Positions 20,039 to 32,186 of a DNA stretch of 64,000 bases are shown piece by piece. Made by a program: the position numbers and the translations under genes. Origin of the DNA: Parachaetomium inaequale (Eukaryota; Ascomycota; Sordariomycetes; Sordariales; Chaetomiaceae); the NCBI GenBank assembly GCA_033296685.1, contig MU854433.1, positions 36,318-100,317 on the forward strand, given 5' to 3'. The notes beneath the pieces are model-generated. The model ran no database searches and was not told where the DNA came from. It saw only the letters and a list, made by a program, of their open reading frames with translations. Position 1 is the first letter of the stretch, and every line of letters starts with the position of its first letter.

Positions 20039-21271
20039 TCAGTAAGCCCTGCCCGTCTGAGACGGATAAACATAAGCATTCGGCTGGGGATCGTACAGCG
20101 CATTCTCAACCAACCCCCCGGTCCGCTGACTCCCATCACTATCATACCCCCCTTTCGCCGGCACCATCGGAAATCCCTCCAGATCCTCGCCCTTTTTAGT
20201 CGCCACCGGCTTGTACCCCACCAGGATCTGACTCGGGTGCCAATACAAAAAGATGGCCGGCACCAAAAACATCAGCGCGCTATCAAACGCAAACAGATAC
20301 ACCTCCTTCTGCATCAGCGGGCCGTCTCTGCCCATGGCGTACTCGACAGTCCGAAAGATAGACCGGATCATGATGAGCGCGTTGGTGGCGTACAGCACGA
20401 GGATGAACTGGCGCCACGGCGCCGTGACCGACAGCGAGCGCGTCGTCGGCTCGCGCGTGATGCGCACGTGGAAGAGCACCGTCGCCAGGATGAACAGGCC
20501 GAAGAAGACCAGCTGGACCGCGAGGCCGCCGATGATGATGTACTTGCCCATGTTCTCCTCGTCTTCGGTGTCGGCGCTGGCGCGGAGGGCGCCGCCTGGA
20601 GTGAGAGAGGGATGGTTAGGACCGTCTTATACTGCTTGGACTTGAACTCCAAGGCATATCGGCGCCCTGTCTAAGACCAGACTGGAAGGTAGTAACGTAC
20701 CAGCACCCTGCATCACAAACGACAAGACATCGCCCAAGACAAACAGCTTGGTCAGCCAGTTCACCCTGATGGGCGAGTGTTTATCGGCGTCCAGCAGCCG
20801 GATCAGCCGCCCCAGCACCATATATATCGAAGCGGCATACAGCCCCGGCGCGAGGAGGATGAGCAGCGTCTGGGCGACGTAGACGGGCAGGGTAAACACG
20901 GGCGTTTCCGTGTAGGCGACAACGCGGGCACCGTAGCCCCCGGCTTGGACTATTTATATGCAATCAAGGTCAGCACATGCATTTCAAAGGGGAACCTCCA
21001 GTCACAAGCCATGACAGGACTCAACTTGAACTTGAAGGGAAAGCACGAGTATTGACGTACACAAACAGCCAATGGTAAACGCCAAAAAGTACCACGTCCT
21101 CTTGCGGACCATGAGCCAGAGATGGCCGGCCGTGACCACAGCGAACAGGCCGATGAAGATAGCGTTGACGATCAGCGAGGGGTCGTAGTCGTAGTACTTG
21201 CGCTTTGGTGTTTCGGCCAATGTCTCGTTTGCTTCATCCCTGAGCTGTAGGATCCATGATTCTGAGGCCAT
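20039..21271 (-). CDS. RTA1-like seven-helix membrane protein
   Basis: Three exons: 21061-21271, 20701-20949 and 20039-20595, with introns of 111 and 105 nt. The product is 338 residues. It starts MASESWILQLRDEANET, and seven hydrophobic segments follow. The first is around LIVNAIFIGLFAVVTAGHLW; PVYVAQTLLILLAPGLYAAS with IYMVLGRLIRLLD matches the RTA1 core, as does WLTKLFVLGDVLSFVMQGAG. Later helices include LAVQLVFFGLFILATVLFHV. RTA1 family members (yeast Rta1, Rsb1) are linked to lipid-base export and resistance to 7-aminocholesterol; the substrate here is unknown. The C-terminal tail is polar and cytosol-like. It is the first core gene after the accessory island. Confidence 0.9.
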
Positions 21272-22561
21272 GTTGATCAAAGGTATTGATTGGTGCACCG
21301 GCAGTTTTGCAGTCGAGTCTGCTTGGTCGGGGTAGTAGGCGTGGAAGAGGCAGCGGCGTGTAGTTGTATACCTAGGAAGAGGGCCTACCCATCGACCTTG
21401 GGACATGGTGCTTATAAGTCAAGGACTGGAGGCGCCCGGAGTCAAGTTCGAGTTGCTCGCCTCGTCGAACTGGAAGGATTCAAACCCTCGTCACACACAC
21501 CGGGCTGTGACCCAACTCCCCGTCGGATCCATCCCGCTGGAAGAAGAAGCGTGCATTGCATTTCCCACAGGGCAACCATGCTGCGTCCGCTCCGAGTGCG
21601 AGGGTCAAGTGCGACCGACGGATGATTACTCGCCTCATCATGTTTGGGGCTGAGGAACGCGGGCCCCTTGACCGCGTCGCAGGATTAGGCACCTAGCCAG
21701 CAGGCAGCCTTCAATGCAGCGGGCTCATAGGTGATGGGAGTTGCAGGTGTAACCCCCGACCGGGCCCGGAGCCGGAGCAAAGCCAAGTGTCCGTCTCCGG
21801 CCCGGGTCCGTTCCCGCCCCAACTCCCGAACTGGAAATTCAGGGGATGCCGGGCAGCAAATCACACACAGAAGCAGCCTTGTCTGTGCCCAAAAATACTC
21901 ATGGAAATCTTAAACGCTTGCTCCTGCGCCTCAGCCGTACCGCGACATCCTTGCCGACATGTATGGCGGTGCCAAGAATGGTGAGAATAGCGGCGGTACC
22001 ACCCCGCGAGGATCATGGAAGCAAACCGTCGCTTCAACACGGACTCAGACCACAGACTCATGCCACGGACGCAGAACCCAGAATTGTACACATCATAGCC
22101 TCACGTCACCCCAAAGTAAGTTCGCAACCAGCTGCCGGCATGCCGTGATATTCCCTCTAGGCTCTAACCACCTACGAAAGCTAGGCAGCTAGCAAGGGGG
22201 GGAGTAAACAAACCACACCCCACCGCGCTGGCTTCGCTCCCTGCTACTCTGGCCCTGCCCGTCCATAGTCCTCTTTCGTATTCGCCCGCCCCGAAACGCC
22301 AGATTACCCCAAGTGCAAATGAGATACCGGGCCCCATCCTCATATCCCGAGCCAACGACGGGAGCCCTGAGTTGATGTTCCCCTTGCGCCCGATGCCATC
22401 CATCCATATCAACCCAATCTCATGAGGTAGACTAAAGAAAAGGCAAGACTTGCCAGAAAAAGCGACTTCCCATAAAACTCGTCGCAAAGACCCAATATTA
22501 TTATCCCGAGAAAAAAGGAGATGAGATCCTCGAGCAGAAACTCCACAAGGTATGAAACCGC
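21272..22561. other. Intergenic spacer between RTA1-like gene and TAF12
   Basis: About 1.3 kb containing the RTA1-like promoter side and the TAF12 3' flank. Open frames on both strands are unconvincing. A tRNA T-arm-like string near 21480 was examined and rejected. Confidence 0.45.
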
Positions 22562-23713
22562 TCAAAGATCGCCCTTGCCAGGAACAACCTTAGCGGCCTG
22601 CACGGCGCTCATCTTCTTGATCCACGAGCTGTTGGGCTGGACCTTGCGCACGGTGCGCAGCTCCTCGCTCGAGTAACCGGGGATGCGGATGTTGTAGGTG
22701 CGCTCCAGCACGAGCTGGATGTCGCGGATCTCGAGCACCTTGGAGCCGCGCTCCTTGGCGTTGCGGCACGCCTGGTGGAGGACATTGTCGACGAAGGAAT
22801 CGGCCATGGTGAGGACGGACTGTGTGTTGTGAGTGTCAGCAAAAAAAGGGGGAAAAAAAGCAAAAGTAAAGAAAAGAATGACAAACGCACCTCCTCCACT
22901 TCCGGAGTCAACAGGTTGCCCTCCTGGCCCTCGGCGGTGCCGCCGCAGACCTGGCGCACCAGCTCGTCCAGCTTCTTCTTGTTGAGGATGCGCTCGCCCT
23001 CGCCCTCGAGCTGGTACGCGGGGGCCTTGGCCAGGGCCGGCTGGTTCATGACGCCGCCTCCGATGCCGCCCCCGGCGCTATAGGTGGGGCGACCGGTGCT
23101 GCCGATGCCGCCGATGTTGGGGACGGCGGTCGGCATTTGGGTGGCTTTCTCGTGGAGCACCTTGGGAATCGGGAGCTTGGACTGCAAATTCTGCCCCGTG
23201 GGTTGCGGTTGCGGTGGGTGCGCGTGCGGATGCCCTTGCTGCTGCGCTGCTGCGCCGATGACGCCGAGACCGGGCGCCGGGTTGCTTCCGGGGCCGCCGC
23301 TTGTGGCGGATGTCGGGATTCCGCCGGGCCGTTGCGATGCTAAATTGACGGCAGCCGCGTGCGTAAGAGGGCGAATGTTGCCGTTGGCTGTTGTCGGAGT
23401 CGCCGACTGCGGGGTCTGGATGCGCGCGGCACTCTGTGTCGGCGTGCCCGCCGATGGTATTCCGCCGACTGCCGCTGCCGCTGCGATGGCCGTATTGAGA
23501 GGCGCAGGAAGCGGTTGCGTGCCGGGTTCGATTTTGATGGGCGGCGCTGGATGCTGGAGTTGATGGGGTTGCTGGATTTGCGGTTGCGAGGCGATGGGTT
23601 GTGCCGGAGGAGGAGGCGCTTGGGTGACGGGAGACCTTTGCGCCTGTGCTGGTGTTGCCGGGGCCTGTGCCTGTGCCTGTGCCTGGGCCTGGTGTTGTTG
23701 AGGTGGCGGTCCT

Positions 23714-23746
<33 letters not shown>

Positions 23747-24792
23747 GCATTTGCTGCACCTGGCACGCGCCCGGCTGCCAACTGCTGTTTTTTGGCAGCC
23801 TCTATGGCCGCATTCACGGCTGCAGTGGAGCTCTGCATTGCATTTGCGGGAGCTGCGACCGGTCCTCCATTGTTCACCCCAAGGCCCTGCCCCGGCGCCC
23901 CCGAAGTTGGCGGACGCGCCTGGTTCGCGGCAGCATTGGGCCCTGCGGCGGCGCCGCTCTGCGCCGGCCGCTGCTGGTTGCCGCCGGTGCCGTACTGCTT
24001 CCGCACGAGGTTGGCAAACGAGATGGCCTCGCTGTATTGCTTCTGGAGCTGCCCCTTGCGGTCCTCCAGCTTCTTTCTCTCCTCGGGCGGCAGCGTCTGG
24101 TTCTCCAGCAGCGTCTGTTCGATCGACTTGGTCGCGCTGCGGGCGCTGTCCATCGAGTACAGCGCCCTCGCGTACTTTGTCTTGATTTCCTCCAGCCATT
24201 TGGCCCGGTCTGCGACGTTGATGTTGGGCGGGGGCTGGAACTGCATGTCGTTGAGATGGCTGACGATATGGGCAGGCAACGCTCTCGCCTGGGCAGCCGC
24301 AGCCACCATCTGCGGTGAGGCCTGAGACCCGATTGCCGGCGATTGTTGGGAGGTGGGATTGCCCATGTTGCCGGACGGCCCGCCACCTCCTTGAGCAGCC
24401 GGGGCCGGTTGGGCGTACGGTGTGGGCTGGGCCTGGTCGGGTTGCTGGAGGGGTTGCTGCTGTCGTTGCTGCTGCTGCTGCTGCTGCGCCTGCTGCTGTT
24501 GAAGCTGACGGCGCTGGTGGATCTTAGCCATGAGCATCCGGCCAAACTCGGCAATCTTCTTCTTGGCCTCCTCTTGCTGGGGGGAGCCAGGGACGGAATT
24601 GTCGTGGACCTTCCAGAGATTCGCCAGGCCTCTCTCGTACTTGACCTTCTCCTCCTCGCCGAGAAACGTGATGGACCGCATCATCTCGGGCCGATATAGA
24701 GGGGCGCCCTGCGGCCGGTTCGGGGCGCCGGCGGCCTGGGCATTCGGCGCGTTTGCCAGGCCCTGAGGCCCCTGACCGGGTGCTGGGTTCAT
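22562..24792 (-). CDS. TAF12: TFIID/SAGA subunit TAF12 (histone-fold)
   Basis: Exon 1 is 22891-24792 and exon 2 is 22562-22819, with a 71-nt intron at 22820-22890 (GTGCGT donor, ACACAG acceptor). The product is 719 residues. The histone fold starts near residue 602 (ILNKKKLDELVRQVCGG), crosses the splice and ends in exon 2 with ADSFVDNVLHQACRNAKERG and LEIRDIQLVLERTYNIRIPG. TAF12 pairs with TAF4 in TFIID and with Ada1 in SAGA. The long N-terminal part is Q/P/A-rich, with CAG-coded glutamine runs at about 23719-23748 and 24468-24487. A conserved N-terminal block precedes them (RSITFLGEEEKVKYERGLAN). Reading past exon 1 gives a false hydrophobic tail, so the intron is essential. Confidence 0.93.
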
Positions 24793-26128
24793 ATTGCCGC
24801 TTGAACTTGCGGCTCGGCAGAGGGCGTGGCAGATTGAGCCTGGCCGGGGGATGGAAAGGGACCGGTGTGGGACACAAGGCGGGAAGCAGGGGCGTGGATA
24901 TCGCGATGGTCGACTCGTCGGGGAAGGGGGGTTGGGGGCGAGTGGTCGTGGGCGTGGGCGTGGCGTTCACGGGTTCGCGTGGGCGTTTCGTTTGGGTTGG
25001 GGGTTGGGAACTCGGCTAATGATGGACTTGCAGTATCACGGGACAGAGGGCCAGCTGCACTGACGGTGGTCGGTTAAAGCCGCGAGCGCGCTGGGAGAGA
25101 CAGGGATGCAGTCGTGGGAAGTGCGAAGTCCACGCGATGTTGCCCCAAGCAGCGAGCGCGGGCCTTGTTGCGTGGAGTCAATCAAGCCCAAATCCCGGGT
25201 CAGGCGTGGCTGGCACGTGCAGCGCTCCGTCTGATTGGGCAGCCTTGCGCAAACGGGCATGGTCAGCCACACCACGCCGCCAGTATTAGCCCAGCCTTGC
25301 TCAGTGCTCCTCAGGTCACATCCCCTTTTCAGGAGTGGGATGCATTCACACGCCCCGATCACTGAGTCGAAGAGTCATTGCATGCGTGGCCAAGCAGCCC
25401 TAACACATCCCATCCAGATACATTGATTGAGCATGGAGGCGCCGTCTACAGGAACAGTCTATCCCAGATCCCAGATGCCATGCCAGGAAACAGCCCGTAC
25501 AAGTGAGGTTGCTGCAGTTGTCCAGTCCAGAATACCACACCGCCATCACTTGCCCACGCGTCACTTCCAAGAATCTCGACCCCCCCAGGGGGTTGAATGG
25601 AGCCTGCTGCAGTCCCGTCTGCCTCCGAAGGTCCCAGGTCCCCAGTCTATCAGGTATCAGCAATCATAAGCGCTGCAAACGCACAGCCAAGTAAGTCCAT
25701 GGGAAACAAGCCGCTTGACCTGCCCGGTTGCTGTGACGCCCCACCCGTTCGGGAGGCCCGCAGGTTCCCTTGGAAGTGCCGGGCAAGACGAAGCGGGGAC
25801 TGAAGCCCGGGATTTCGACTCCCTCCTCTCCGCGCCGCCTGGGCTGCCAATATGAAACTGACAAAACGCACGGATATCCGCCAAAAGATGCCGCCAGCAC
25901 CCATCATACATGCACCAGATAGATCGCTATGGCCGTCATGGTAGTCGCTTTTGTGTTTAATCATCACATCGTCGTCGTCGTCGTCGTGGTTATCGTTGTT
26001 GGTATCGGTATCGAGAGAGGATAAGATGAAAAGGGAGATCGTGTAATGCCGGGCCGGCCCGGGCCGAGCCGGCTGTCCCAAGAAATCCTCCACGGCCAAG
26101 GCCGATATGAAGGGGGCGGCCGGCGCCG
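24793..26128. other. Intergenic spacer upstream of TAF12
   Basis: About 1.3 kb. It has a (TCG)n microsatellite at about 25969-25987, shortly beyond the 3' end of the next gene, and an isolated ACGCGT at 25556. No gene was recognised. Confidence 0.45.
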
Positions 26129-27094
26129 TCATGGAGAATCGACCTCCATGCTAACGTATTCATAGTAGGGGAGCTCTCGAGCGAGCGACTCGCCGACAAA
26201 GATATCGTCCTCGCTCGAGTCCGGCTCGTCGAGCTCGTCGATCCTCGGCGGCGGAGGGTCCTGGAACTGCAGGCTGCGCCGGTCGCCGACCCTCCGGCGC
26301 AGGCGGCGCGCGCTGGAGCCGGCCTCCTCGGCGCCGAGCAGGGACCTGAGATCCTCGCGGTCCGTGTCGCTGCCGATGCTCTCGCTGATGGTCCGCTTGC
26401 CGATGCTGCCCGACGTCATGCGCTTGTGCCGCCGTGCCGCGCGCCGCTTGATCAGGAATTCCTGGTACTCGTGCTCGTCCAGGTCTGTCTCGTCCGAGTC
26501 GTCGCTGCAGTTGAGGTTTCCGAGGTTGAAGACCATTTTCTGGTCGACCTCTGGCCGGGTCCGCGACGCTGAGCGGCTCCCGTCCGACTCGGCGTACTCA
26601 ATGGCGCAGGGCCGGACCACGCCGGGCCGCTCCTCGTCGCTGTCGCCAACAAAGTCGCTTAGCTCCTCGACGATGAACTCGGTCTGTGTCACAATGCGGC
26701 CTATCCTTGCCTGCGACGCGGGTGGGGTCGGCGCGGGTCGGCGCTCTGCGGCCGCCGACGGCGAGGGCCCGGCCGCATTTGTTGAGCCCTCGGAACCCTC
26801 CGAATCCTCCGAGTCTCCGGACTCGGAGGCGGAGGCCGACGACGAGCTGGTCGAGCGCGGAGAGAGCTGTTCGGGGCGGATCGCGCTGGAGGGGCTAAAA
26901 TCTAGGCCGTTGACCGCCGCCCGGCTGGTCGACAGTGGCGGCGCCATTGGACGGAGAGGGATCTGTGGCGGCCGTTCCCCAGGCCGGGGACTGCTCTTGC
27001 GGCCGAAAACGGGGGAGGCGGTCCTGGGGGTCTCGGGCGGTGATGACGGCCCCACGTTCTGAGATATTTTCGAATTTGCCGTCGTTGGCCACAT
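26129..27094 (-). CDS. Conserved acidic protein of unknown function
   Basis: Single exon, 321 residues from the ATG at 27094 (MWPTTANSKISQNVGPSSPP). The frame is open further upstream but holds no ATG, so a 5' extension would need an upstream exon. The N-terminal half is Ser/Pro-rich and disordered. The C-terminal half has ordered-looking blocks: IVTQTEFIVEELSDFVGDSD, a basic segment (EYQEFLIKRRAARRHKRM) with SIGKRTISESIGSDTDREDL, and an acidic tail (DELDEPDSSEDDIFVGESLA). The alternation of acidic and basic blocks suggests a nuclear or chromatin-associated protein, but this is inference. I recognise no named domain. Confidence 0.75.
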   Translation of the reverse strand: MWPTTANSKISQNVGPSSPPETPRTASPVFGRKSSPRPGERPPQIPLRPMAPPLSTSRAAVNGLDFSPSSAIRPEQLSPRSTSSSSASASESGDSEDSEGSEGSTNAAGPSPSAAAERRPAPTPPASQARIGRIVTQTEFIVEELSDFVGDSDEERPGVVRPCAIEYAESDGSRSASRTRPEVDQKMVFNLGNLNCSDDSDETDLDEHEYQEFLIKRRAARRHKRMTSGSIGKRTISESIGSDTDREDLRSLLGAEEAGSSARRLRRRVGDRRSLQFQDPPPPRIDELDEPDSSEDDIFVGESLARELPYYEYVSMEVDSP

Positions 27095-28860
27095 GGTCTG
27101 CCACTTGTGCTGCAGCCCGGACGGATTCGGTTGGGCTTCGATTCCCAATGATTGCCCGCGTCCCGTCGTTACGCTTGCTGGGGGCCCTGCCGCGGGATCT
27201 TATCGATTGCCCTTGCGAGTGTGGGGTAAAATGGGAGGGTGAATGGCGGGGAAGAGGGAGAGAAAAATAGAATGCAAAGAAAAAAAAGGTTGTCCAGGGA
27301 GGCGGGATGGATCAAGGCGTCAGCACCCAAAGAATAAACCTCCAGCGAGGAGAAGATATGGGGCTTCGGTTGGTTGTCATGATAATCCCGTGCAGAGTCT
27401 GGGTGCAGGTTGCGTGCAGCGCAGGCTGATTCCCGATATTGCGTTGGGGGAGAATCCGAGCAGAAGCAGTCGAGCAATTGGATTGGGGTTGCCGGGGGGG
27501 AGGGATGGGTGTGCGGTGCTGCGCAAATCGCAGGCCGGTGCCACGGCTAAGATGTGCGCCGTTGCGCTTCTTGGTCTTGGTGTGCAACTGAAGGAATGGA
27601 CTGCTTGGGGCCTGGGGGGCGGCTCGTCGGGAGAGCGGGGTGGCCAACTCGAGACCCTCGTGACAGAGGTCAGGATAAAGTTAGGATAGGACCAAGTGCG
27701 GTGGCTCCCACAGCGCTGTTGTTTTTTCGGTGCAGACTGTGGTCTGCTTTGGCTGTTTTAAAGATGGTTTCTTGCCGTCCGAGCTCCGAGACTGGGCCAA
27801 TTTTCCAGAACTACGGACTACGCTTGGGCACCGGACCGAGGAGTCCATCTTATAGTTTTGGCAGTATTTCCCTCGCGCCCTGTGCAGGGTTTGCGACCCC
27901 CCAGCAGCACGGCGGGTCGGCCGCGAAAGGAGCAGCAGTCCATGAGAGACTTCTGTGGGCAAGTTGTGTTGGCCGGCGCTGTTCGGAGGCGTAGCGGCAG
28001 CTTGGGCAGCAATGCTCCAGCAAACCCCTGACATTTCTCCGGATGAAGGTCGCAAGCGAGAGCGCTATGGGGCAGCGAGCCTGTGAGAACGACTCATGAG
28101 GACGCAACGGCGCGAGACCGGCGGTCGGCGCGGACGGGAGCACCTGAGGATTTCCGGGCACCGGCCTCATGCTGTGTCAGAACAGAGTGGTGGCGGTTGA
28201 GTTGTCCATCTCGTCAGCACTGCGCAACGGAGCAGCAGAGACCGGTGCTTTCGACGGAGCTGGCGACGAATCAGGGCCCCGGCTGCCACCGAAGGAGTCG
28301 GGGACCGGGGGCATTTGGGAGCTTTTCTCAGCAGCAGGTTTGCCCCAGCGGCAGCGATGCCCAATGAGCGGAAGAAGAAGCGGGATGCCGGTTGCAAGGA
28401 GCAAGAGGTGGCATGGCTCCCGCGTCGGAGGGTGTGGAGGTCATGCTGAGCAGAGCAGTTTGGACAGCGGTCGTGTAGCATTCCGCAAATGCGCAGTCAA
28501 AGACGCGCTATTGTCCGTCTCGCGCCAGAGGAGAAAAAAATAAAAACAAAGCTGCGTTTCAGGCTATCGGCTTCCCATCGCACCATCGCGACGAAAGCTG
28601 CTCCCGAGACGGATGGAGCAATGGGTGCCTGAAGTTGTCGCAGGCAGGCAGGCCCAATCTGAAATAATATGATGACATCTCAGCCACAGCTTGGCGTTTC
28701 TTCGTAGTACTAACCTACCCACAGGAAGGCACAGTTCAACCCTTGTTTGTTTGTTAGCGCGAGACTTGGGACATTTATCCCTGACTTTACGGTAAGAAAG
28801 AAGGAAAAGGAAGGAAAAACGAAAGTAGTGGAAAAGGAAGGGAAAGGGAAAATATAACTA

Positions 28861-28891
<31 letters not shown>

Positions 28892-29484
28892 TCCCCCCCC
28901 TCTTGATAGAAAGAACAGTATTCTGATGATTCGAACCTTAAGCTATAGTCGACCCTACTCCCAAGGTCAGGCGCTAACGAACAAACAAGGGGGGACTGTA
29001 TTTACAGCCACACCCGACCACTTCCTCACCCATATGCGCCGACGAATGTGCCTTGAAACATCCCAAAAAGTTCATGGGAGTGCCTGTATTGTGGATGAAG
29101 AGTTAATCGACTTGCCAATTCTAAACTCATTTTATATATGGACATCTAGATACCTCCAGAAGTAGAGCAGCCACGCCACATCACAACGGATTGCCTAAAA
29201 CCCGCACCTCGAGAGCGCCAAAGAACCTGAAAAGCTACACCGTCTTATGGATGATAATGATACGAGCCATGATCGTAACCATCGTGTACCATTCTTAGGA
29301 AACAGCTCCCACCATCCTGCCAAACGCCCAAAAGCCCTCCGACTTGTGGCATGGAACTGGAACCGAGCCGAGGCCACTGCATGCTCGCGCTGTGAATCGG
29401 CGATCTTCCCTCCAGCGCCCGACATTTTACGTTCCCGTCCAGACTTTTCGAGTTGTTGATACTCCCAGCGCCGGAGCGCTGGCC
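27095..29484. other. Long divergent intergenic region
   Basis: About 2.4 kb between two genes transcribed away from each other. It holds a polypyrimidine tract at 28861-28900. Open frames of 60-150 codons occur on both strands, but none has protein-like composition or a known motif. Confidence 0.45.
28861..28900. repeat. (TC)n-T9-C8 polypyrimidine tract
   Basis: About 11 TC repeats followed by a T run and a C run. This is a homopurine-homopyrimidine stretch that could form unusual DNA structure and is prone to length change. Confidence 0.85.
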
Positions 29485-30813
29485 ATGACTGAAGAACTCG
29501 CCACGCAAGATGAGGGGGTTGCAGCACTTTTGGCCTTCGTGTATTCAGGTGCGATCGGATCTCCCAAAGGCAAAGGTGTTGGTTACGCTCTGGCTGAAGC
29601 AACAGCCACCAACTTCACCTGGGTGGCTGCGTTGGAGGGCATCGACGGTCCCCCAGTGCCCATCGATCGATACCGCATCAGCTTCAACAGGCGAACAAGG
29701 GAAATCCTGCCGCCGCAGCCTGTCGTGCTCTCTGAGCAAGAGCTCGCAGAAGCGATCCAGGCGGCAACGGGCCACCATTTGGCCTCGTCGACCAGATTCA
29801 CCGATGGGGCGCTCAGCATCTCATACAAGATCGAGGTCCAGGAGCGATCGGATATCGCCTACATCCTTCAGCTGCGCCATCATGGCCGAGTCGCGTCCAT
29901 GGACGCGCTCATGACATTGATCTCCAGGACGGTCGACCCTGCAATATTACCCCTTCCACAAGTGTATCCAATCCCTGGGGAGATGGGCCGGCAACAGACG
30001 ACAGGAATGGGCAGGCAAATCGCTCGGTTCATCCCGGGCATCGTCGCGTCGTCTGCGTACCCGCGGCTCTCGCACCAGGAGAGGCTGATGCTCGTGCGAA
30101 GAATGGCACTTGCCTTCCAAGCCTGTTGGGAGATCGAGCTCCCAAAACCCCGTCTGATCGGCGAGCTCGCTGCCTACCCAGCAGAGGATGGCTCGATTAC
30201 GCTGGAAATTGAACCGGATCGGCACCACGGCCTCGGCGGTCCTTTCCACTCTGTGCGCGACTACCTTCGAGCCTACATCAGGTCCTCGCTGGTGAGCCTC
30301 CAGAGGCAACAAGGGATCGAAGAATACAAGGCTCGCTTTCTGCACCGCATCGAGGATTTCGTCAAGAACCGCCTCGACGATGGCATTCCGGCCGTCGTGG
30401 AAGACATACCCGTCGTCGCGGTACACGCAGACATGGGCCTTCACAATGTCATTGTGTCGGAGCAGACCCCGACCGAGGTTCAAGCGGTCATCGACTGGGA
30501 GATTGTGTCGAGTGCTCCGTACGCGTCCCTGCACCGCATCATCGAGATGCTGTTCCGCAAGCCTGCCCCCAATGGATTCGGCGCCGAGTACGAAGGCGCA
30601 AGCGAGCTCCGGGATGCTTTCTGGGGCGCCATCCCCGACTGGGAGCGGTGGAATCGGAGCGAGGCAACACGCGTATTTCTCGAGTGGTCTCGGTTCGGCC
30701 TCTTCATGAAACCGGAATGGAGGCCGAACGACCTGGCTCCCGAGGAGAAGGATGGCTATTGGCGAGAGAACATTCGGGTTGTGGAGGGCATTTTGGCCAA
30801 GTATTCGGGATGA
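29485..30813 (+). CDS. Aminoglycoside-phosphotransferase-fold (APH) kinase-like protein
   Basis: Single exon, 442 residues from ATG 29485; the frame is open upstream but without a better ATG. APH hallmarks are present: catalytic loop HADMGLHNVIV (H-x-D-x(4)-N) at about residues 315-325 and the metal-binding IDWE at about 335. The N-terminal lobe includes SISYKIEVQERSDIAYILQL. Fungal genomes hold many such PF01636-type proteins of unknown substrate, and antibiotic resistance should not be assumed. WERW and FLEWSRFGLF near the C-terminus are common in the fungal group. It stands alone, with no biosynthetic genes beside it. Confidence 0.85.
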   Translation: MTEELATQDEGVAALLAFVYSGAIGSPKGKGVGYALAEATATNFTWVAALEGIDGPPVPIDRYRISFNRRTREILPPQPVVLSEQELAEAIQAATGHHLASSTRFTDGALSISYKIEVQERSDIAYILQLRHHGRVASMDALMTLISRTVDPAILPLPQVYPIPGEMGRQQTTGMGRQIARFIPGIVASSAYPRLSHQERLMLVRRMALAFQACWEIELPKPRLIGELAAYPAEDGSITLEIEPDRHHGLGGPFHSVRDYLRAYIRSSLVSLQRQQGIEEYKARFLHRIEDFVKNRLDDGIPAVVEDIPVVAVHADMGLHNVIVSEQTPTEVQAVIDWEIVSSAPYASLHRIIEMLFRKPAPNGFGAEYEGASELRDAFWGAIPDWERWNRSEATRVFLEWSRFGLFMKPEWRPNDLAPEEKDGYWRENIRVVEGILAKYSG

Positions 30814-31089
30814 GGAGCCTGTCGGAAGATATGCGTTACGTGCCAACTTGTATGAAGAGGTATAATCAACGTGAAGTCGAGATAGAGAAACGTGGTGAGG
30901 ATCTTTCCAGCCGGAAATCGCCCGTGAGAAGTCACGTGCCGCGCGCGGTGATTGGTTAAATTGTCTCGGTCAACATGCCAAGATCCCCCGCCAACAACAC
31001 CCCACGGCAACGGACGGTCAACCCGCGATCACAGGCAGCGCTCGAAGATGCGACATCGACAACCCGTTTGAGTGATCACAACCGCCACC

Positions 31090-32080
31090 ATGCCGCTCCT
31101 CTCAGCACACCTGGAGCAAATCTCCATATCCTGCCAAGGCATTGACAGCCTCCCGTAAGCTCGCCTCTCCTCAAACTCAAACCAGCCAAGCCCCCTCCCA
31201 AAAGCCTGAAAGTCAACAATGTACTAACAGCAACCGCCAAAAAAAAAACAGCTTCCCACCCCCCAAGATCTTCACCAACGCCCTCCTCTCCAACCCGGAC
31301 ATCACCTCCCTAATCCGCGACACCGAAGCCCACGAGCGCGCCCTCTTCTCCGTCCCGGCCCCACCACGACCACCGCCTTCATCAACATCAACCACCACCA
31401 GCGCAACAACCCGCCAGAAGAAGAACAACCCCGACCGCGACCCCGACCCAGCGCCCAAACCCTCCTCCCGCCGCCAAACCGTCTTCAACGTCACCGCAGG
31501 CGAGGTCACCACGGGCCCGCCCCCGAACTCGACGCGCACGGGACCGACGTCGGCCCGCCGTAACACGGCCGTGGCCGCCGTCCTGGGCGGTGACCTGCAC
31601 GCGCAGATTGTGCGCGGCGCGGGGGGACGCGGCGGGACCGAGAACCGCGGAGGAGGAGGTGGGCAAGGGAGCAGTGGCGGCTCTGGTGGCGGCGACGTGG
31701 ACATCGAGGTGCTCCTGCACGGCGCCGAGAAGCTGTGCGCCGTGTACCCGCTGCCGGGGGCGCTCGAGCACCGGATCCCTGGGCTCAGGCAGAAGTGGGC
31801 GCAGCAGAGCGGGACGCTGGCGTACTATGAGGGGAAGGTGGCGGAGCAGCAGGGGGCGTTGGAGAGGATGAATCTGGAGAGGGTTTTGGATGAGGAGGAG
31901 GAGGAGGACCGGGAGGGAGAGGGGGACAATGGGGAAGGGGTGGTGGAGGATGTGGGGATGACGGAGGAGGATTTGAGGAGGGAGGAGGAGGAGGTCAGGG
32001 TGCTGGAGAGGAAGAAGAGGGAGATGCAGGCAAAGTTGAAGGAAATTGAGCGTGATCTGGGGGGGCTGCTCGACATCTAG
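31090..32080 (+). CDS. SPC34: DASH/Dam1 complex subunit SPC34
   Basis: Exons are 31090-31154 and 31252-32080; the 97-nt intron at 31155-31251 has GTAAGC donor, a TACTAAC branch point and AACAG acceptor. The product is 297 residues. The family signature crosses the splice: LSAHLEQISISCQGIDSLP, then FPPPKIFTNALL and DITSLIRDTEAHERALF. Next come SSRRQTVFNVTAGEVTTGPP and RRNTAVAAVLGGDLHAQI. The block EVLLHGAEKLCAVYPLPGAL and a C-terminal coiled coil complete it. The DASH ring couples kinetochores to microtubule plus ends and is fungal-specific. The gene ends 106 bp from the convergent oxidoreductase gene, so the 3' UTRs probably overlap. Confidence 0.92.
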
Positions 32081-32186
32081 ACGGAGGGGATACTTCTCGT
32101 TATGATGAAACGCGATGGGCGCCTATTGACGTGGAATCCTCACGTGGATTTGGAGTACAGAAAAGGTTGGTATTGTCCAGAGCTGC

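Noticed and set aside
21450..21540. tRNA T-arm-like string on the minus strand (GAGGGTTTGAATCCTTC)
   Set aside because: No matching acceptor stem, D-arm or anticodon arm could be found at proper spacing.
28926..29165. 80-codon plus-strand frame after the polypyrimidine tract
   Set aside because: ATG-started, but no domain, no splice context and weak composition; likely chance.
30521..30674. Two ACGCGT hexamers inside the APH gene
   Set aside because: Within GC-rich coding sequence, where the hexamer is expected by chance; not counted as regulatory.
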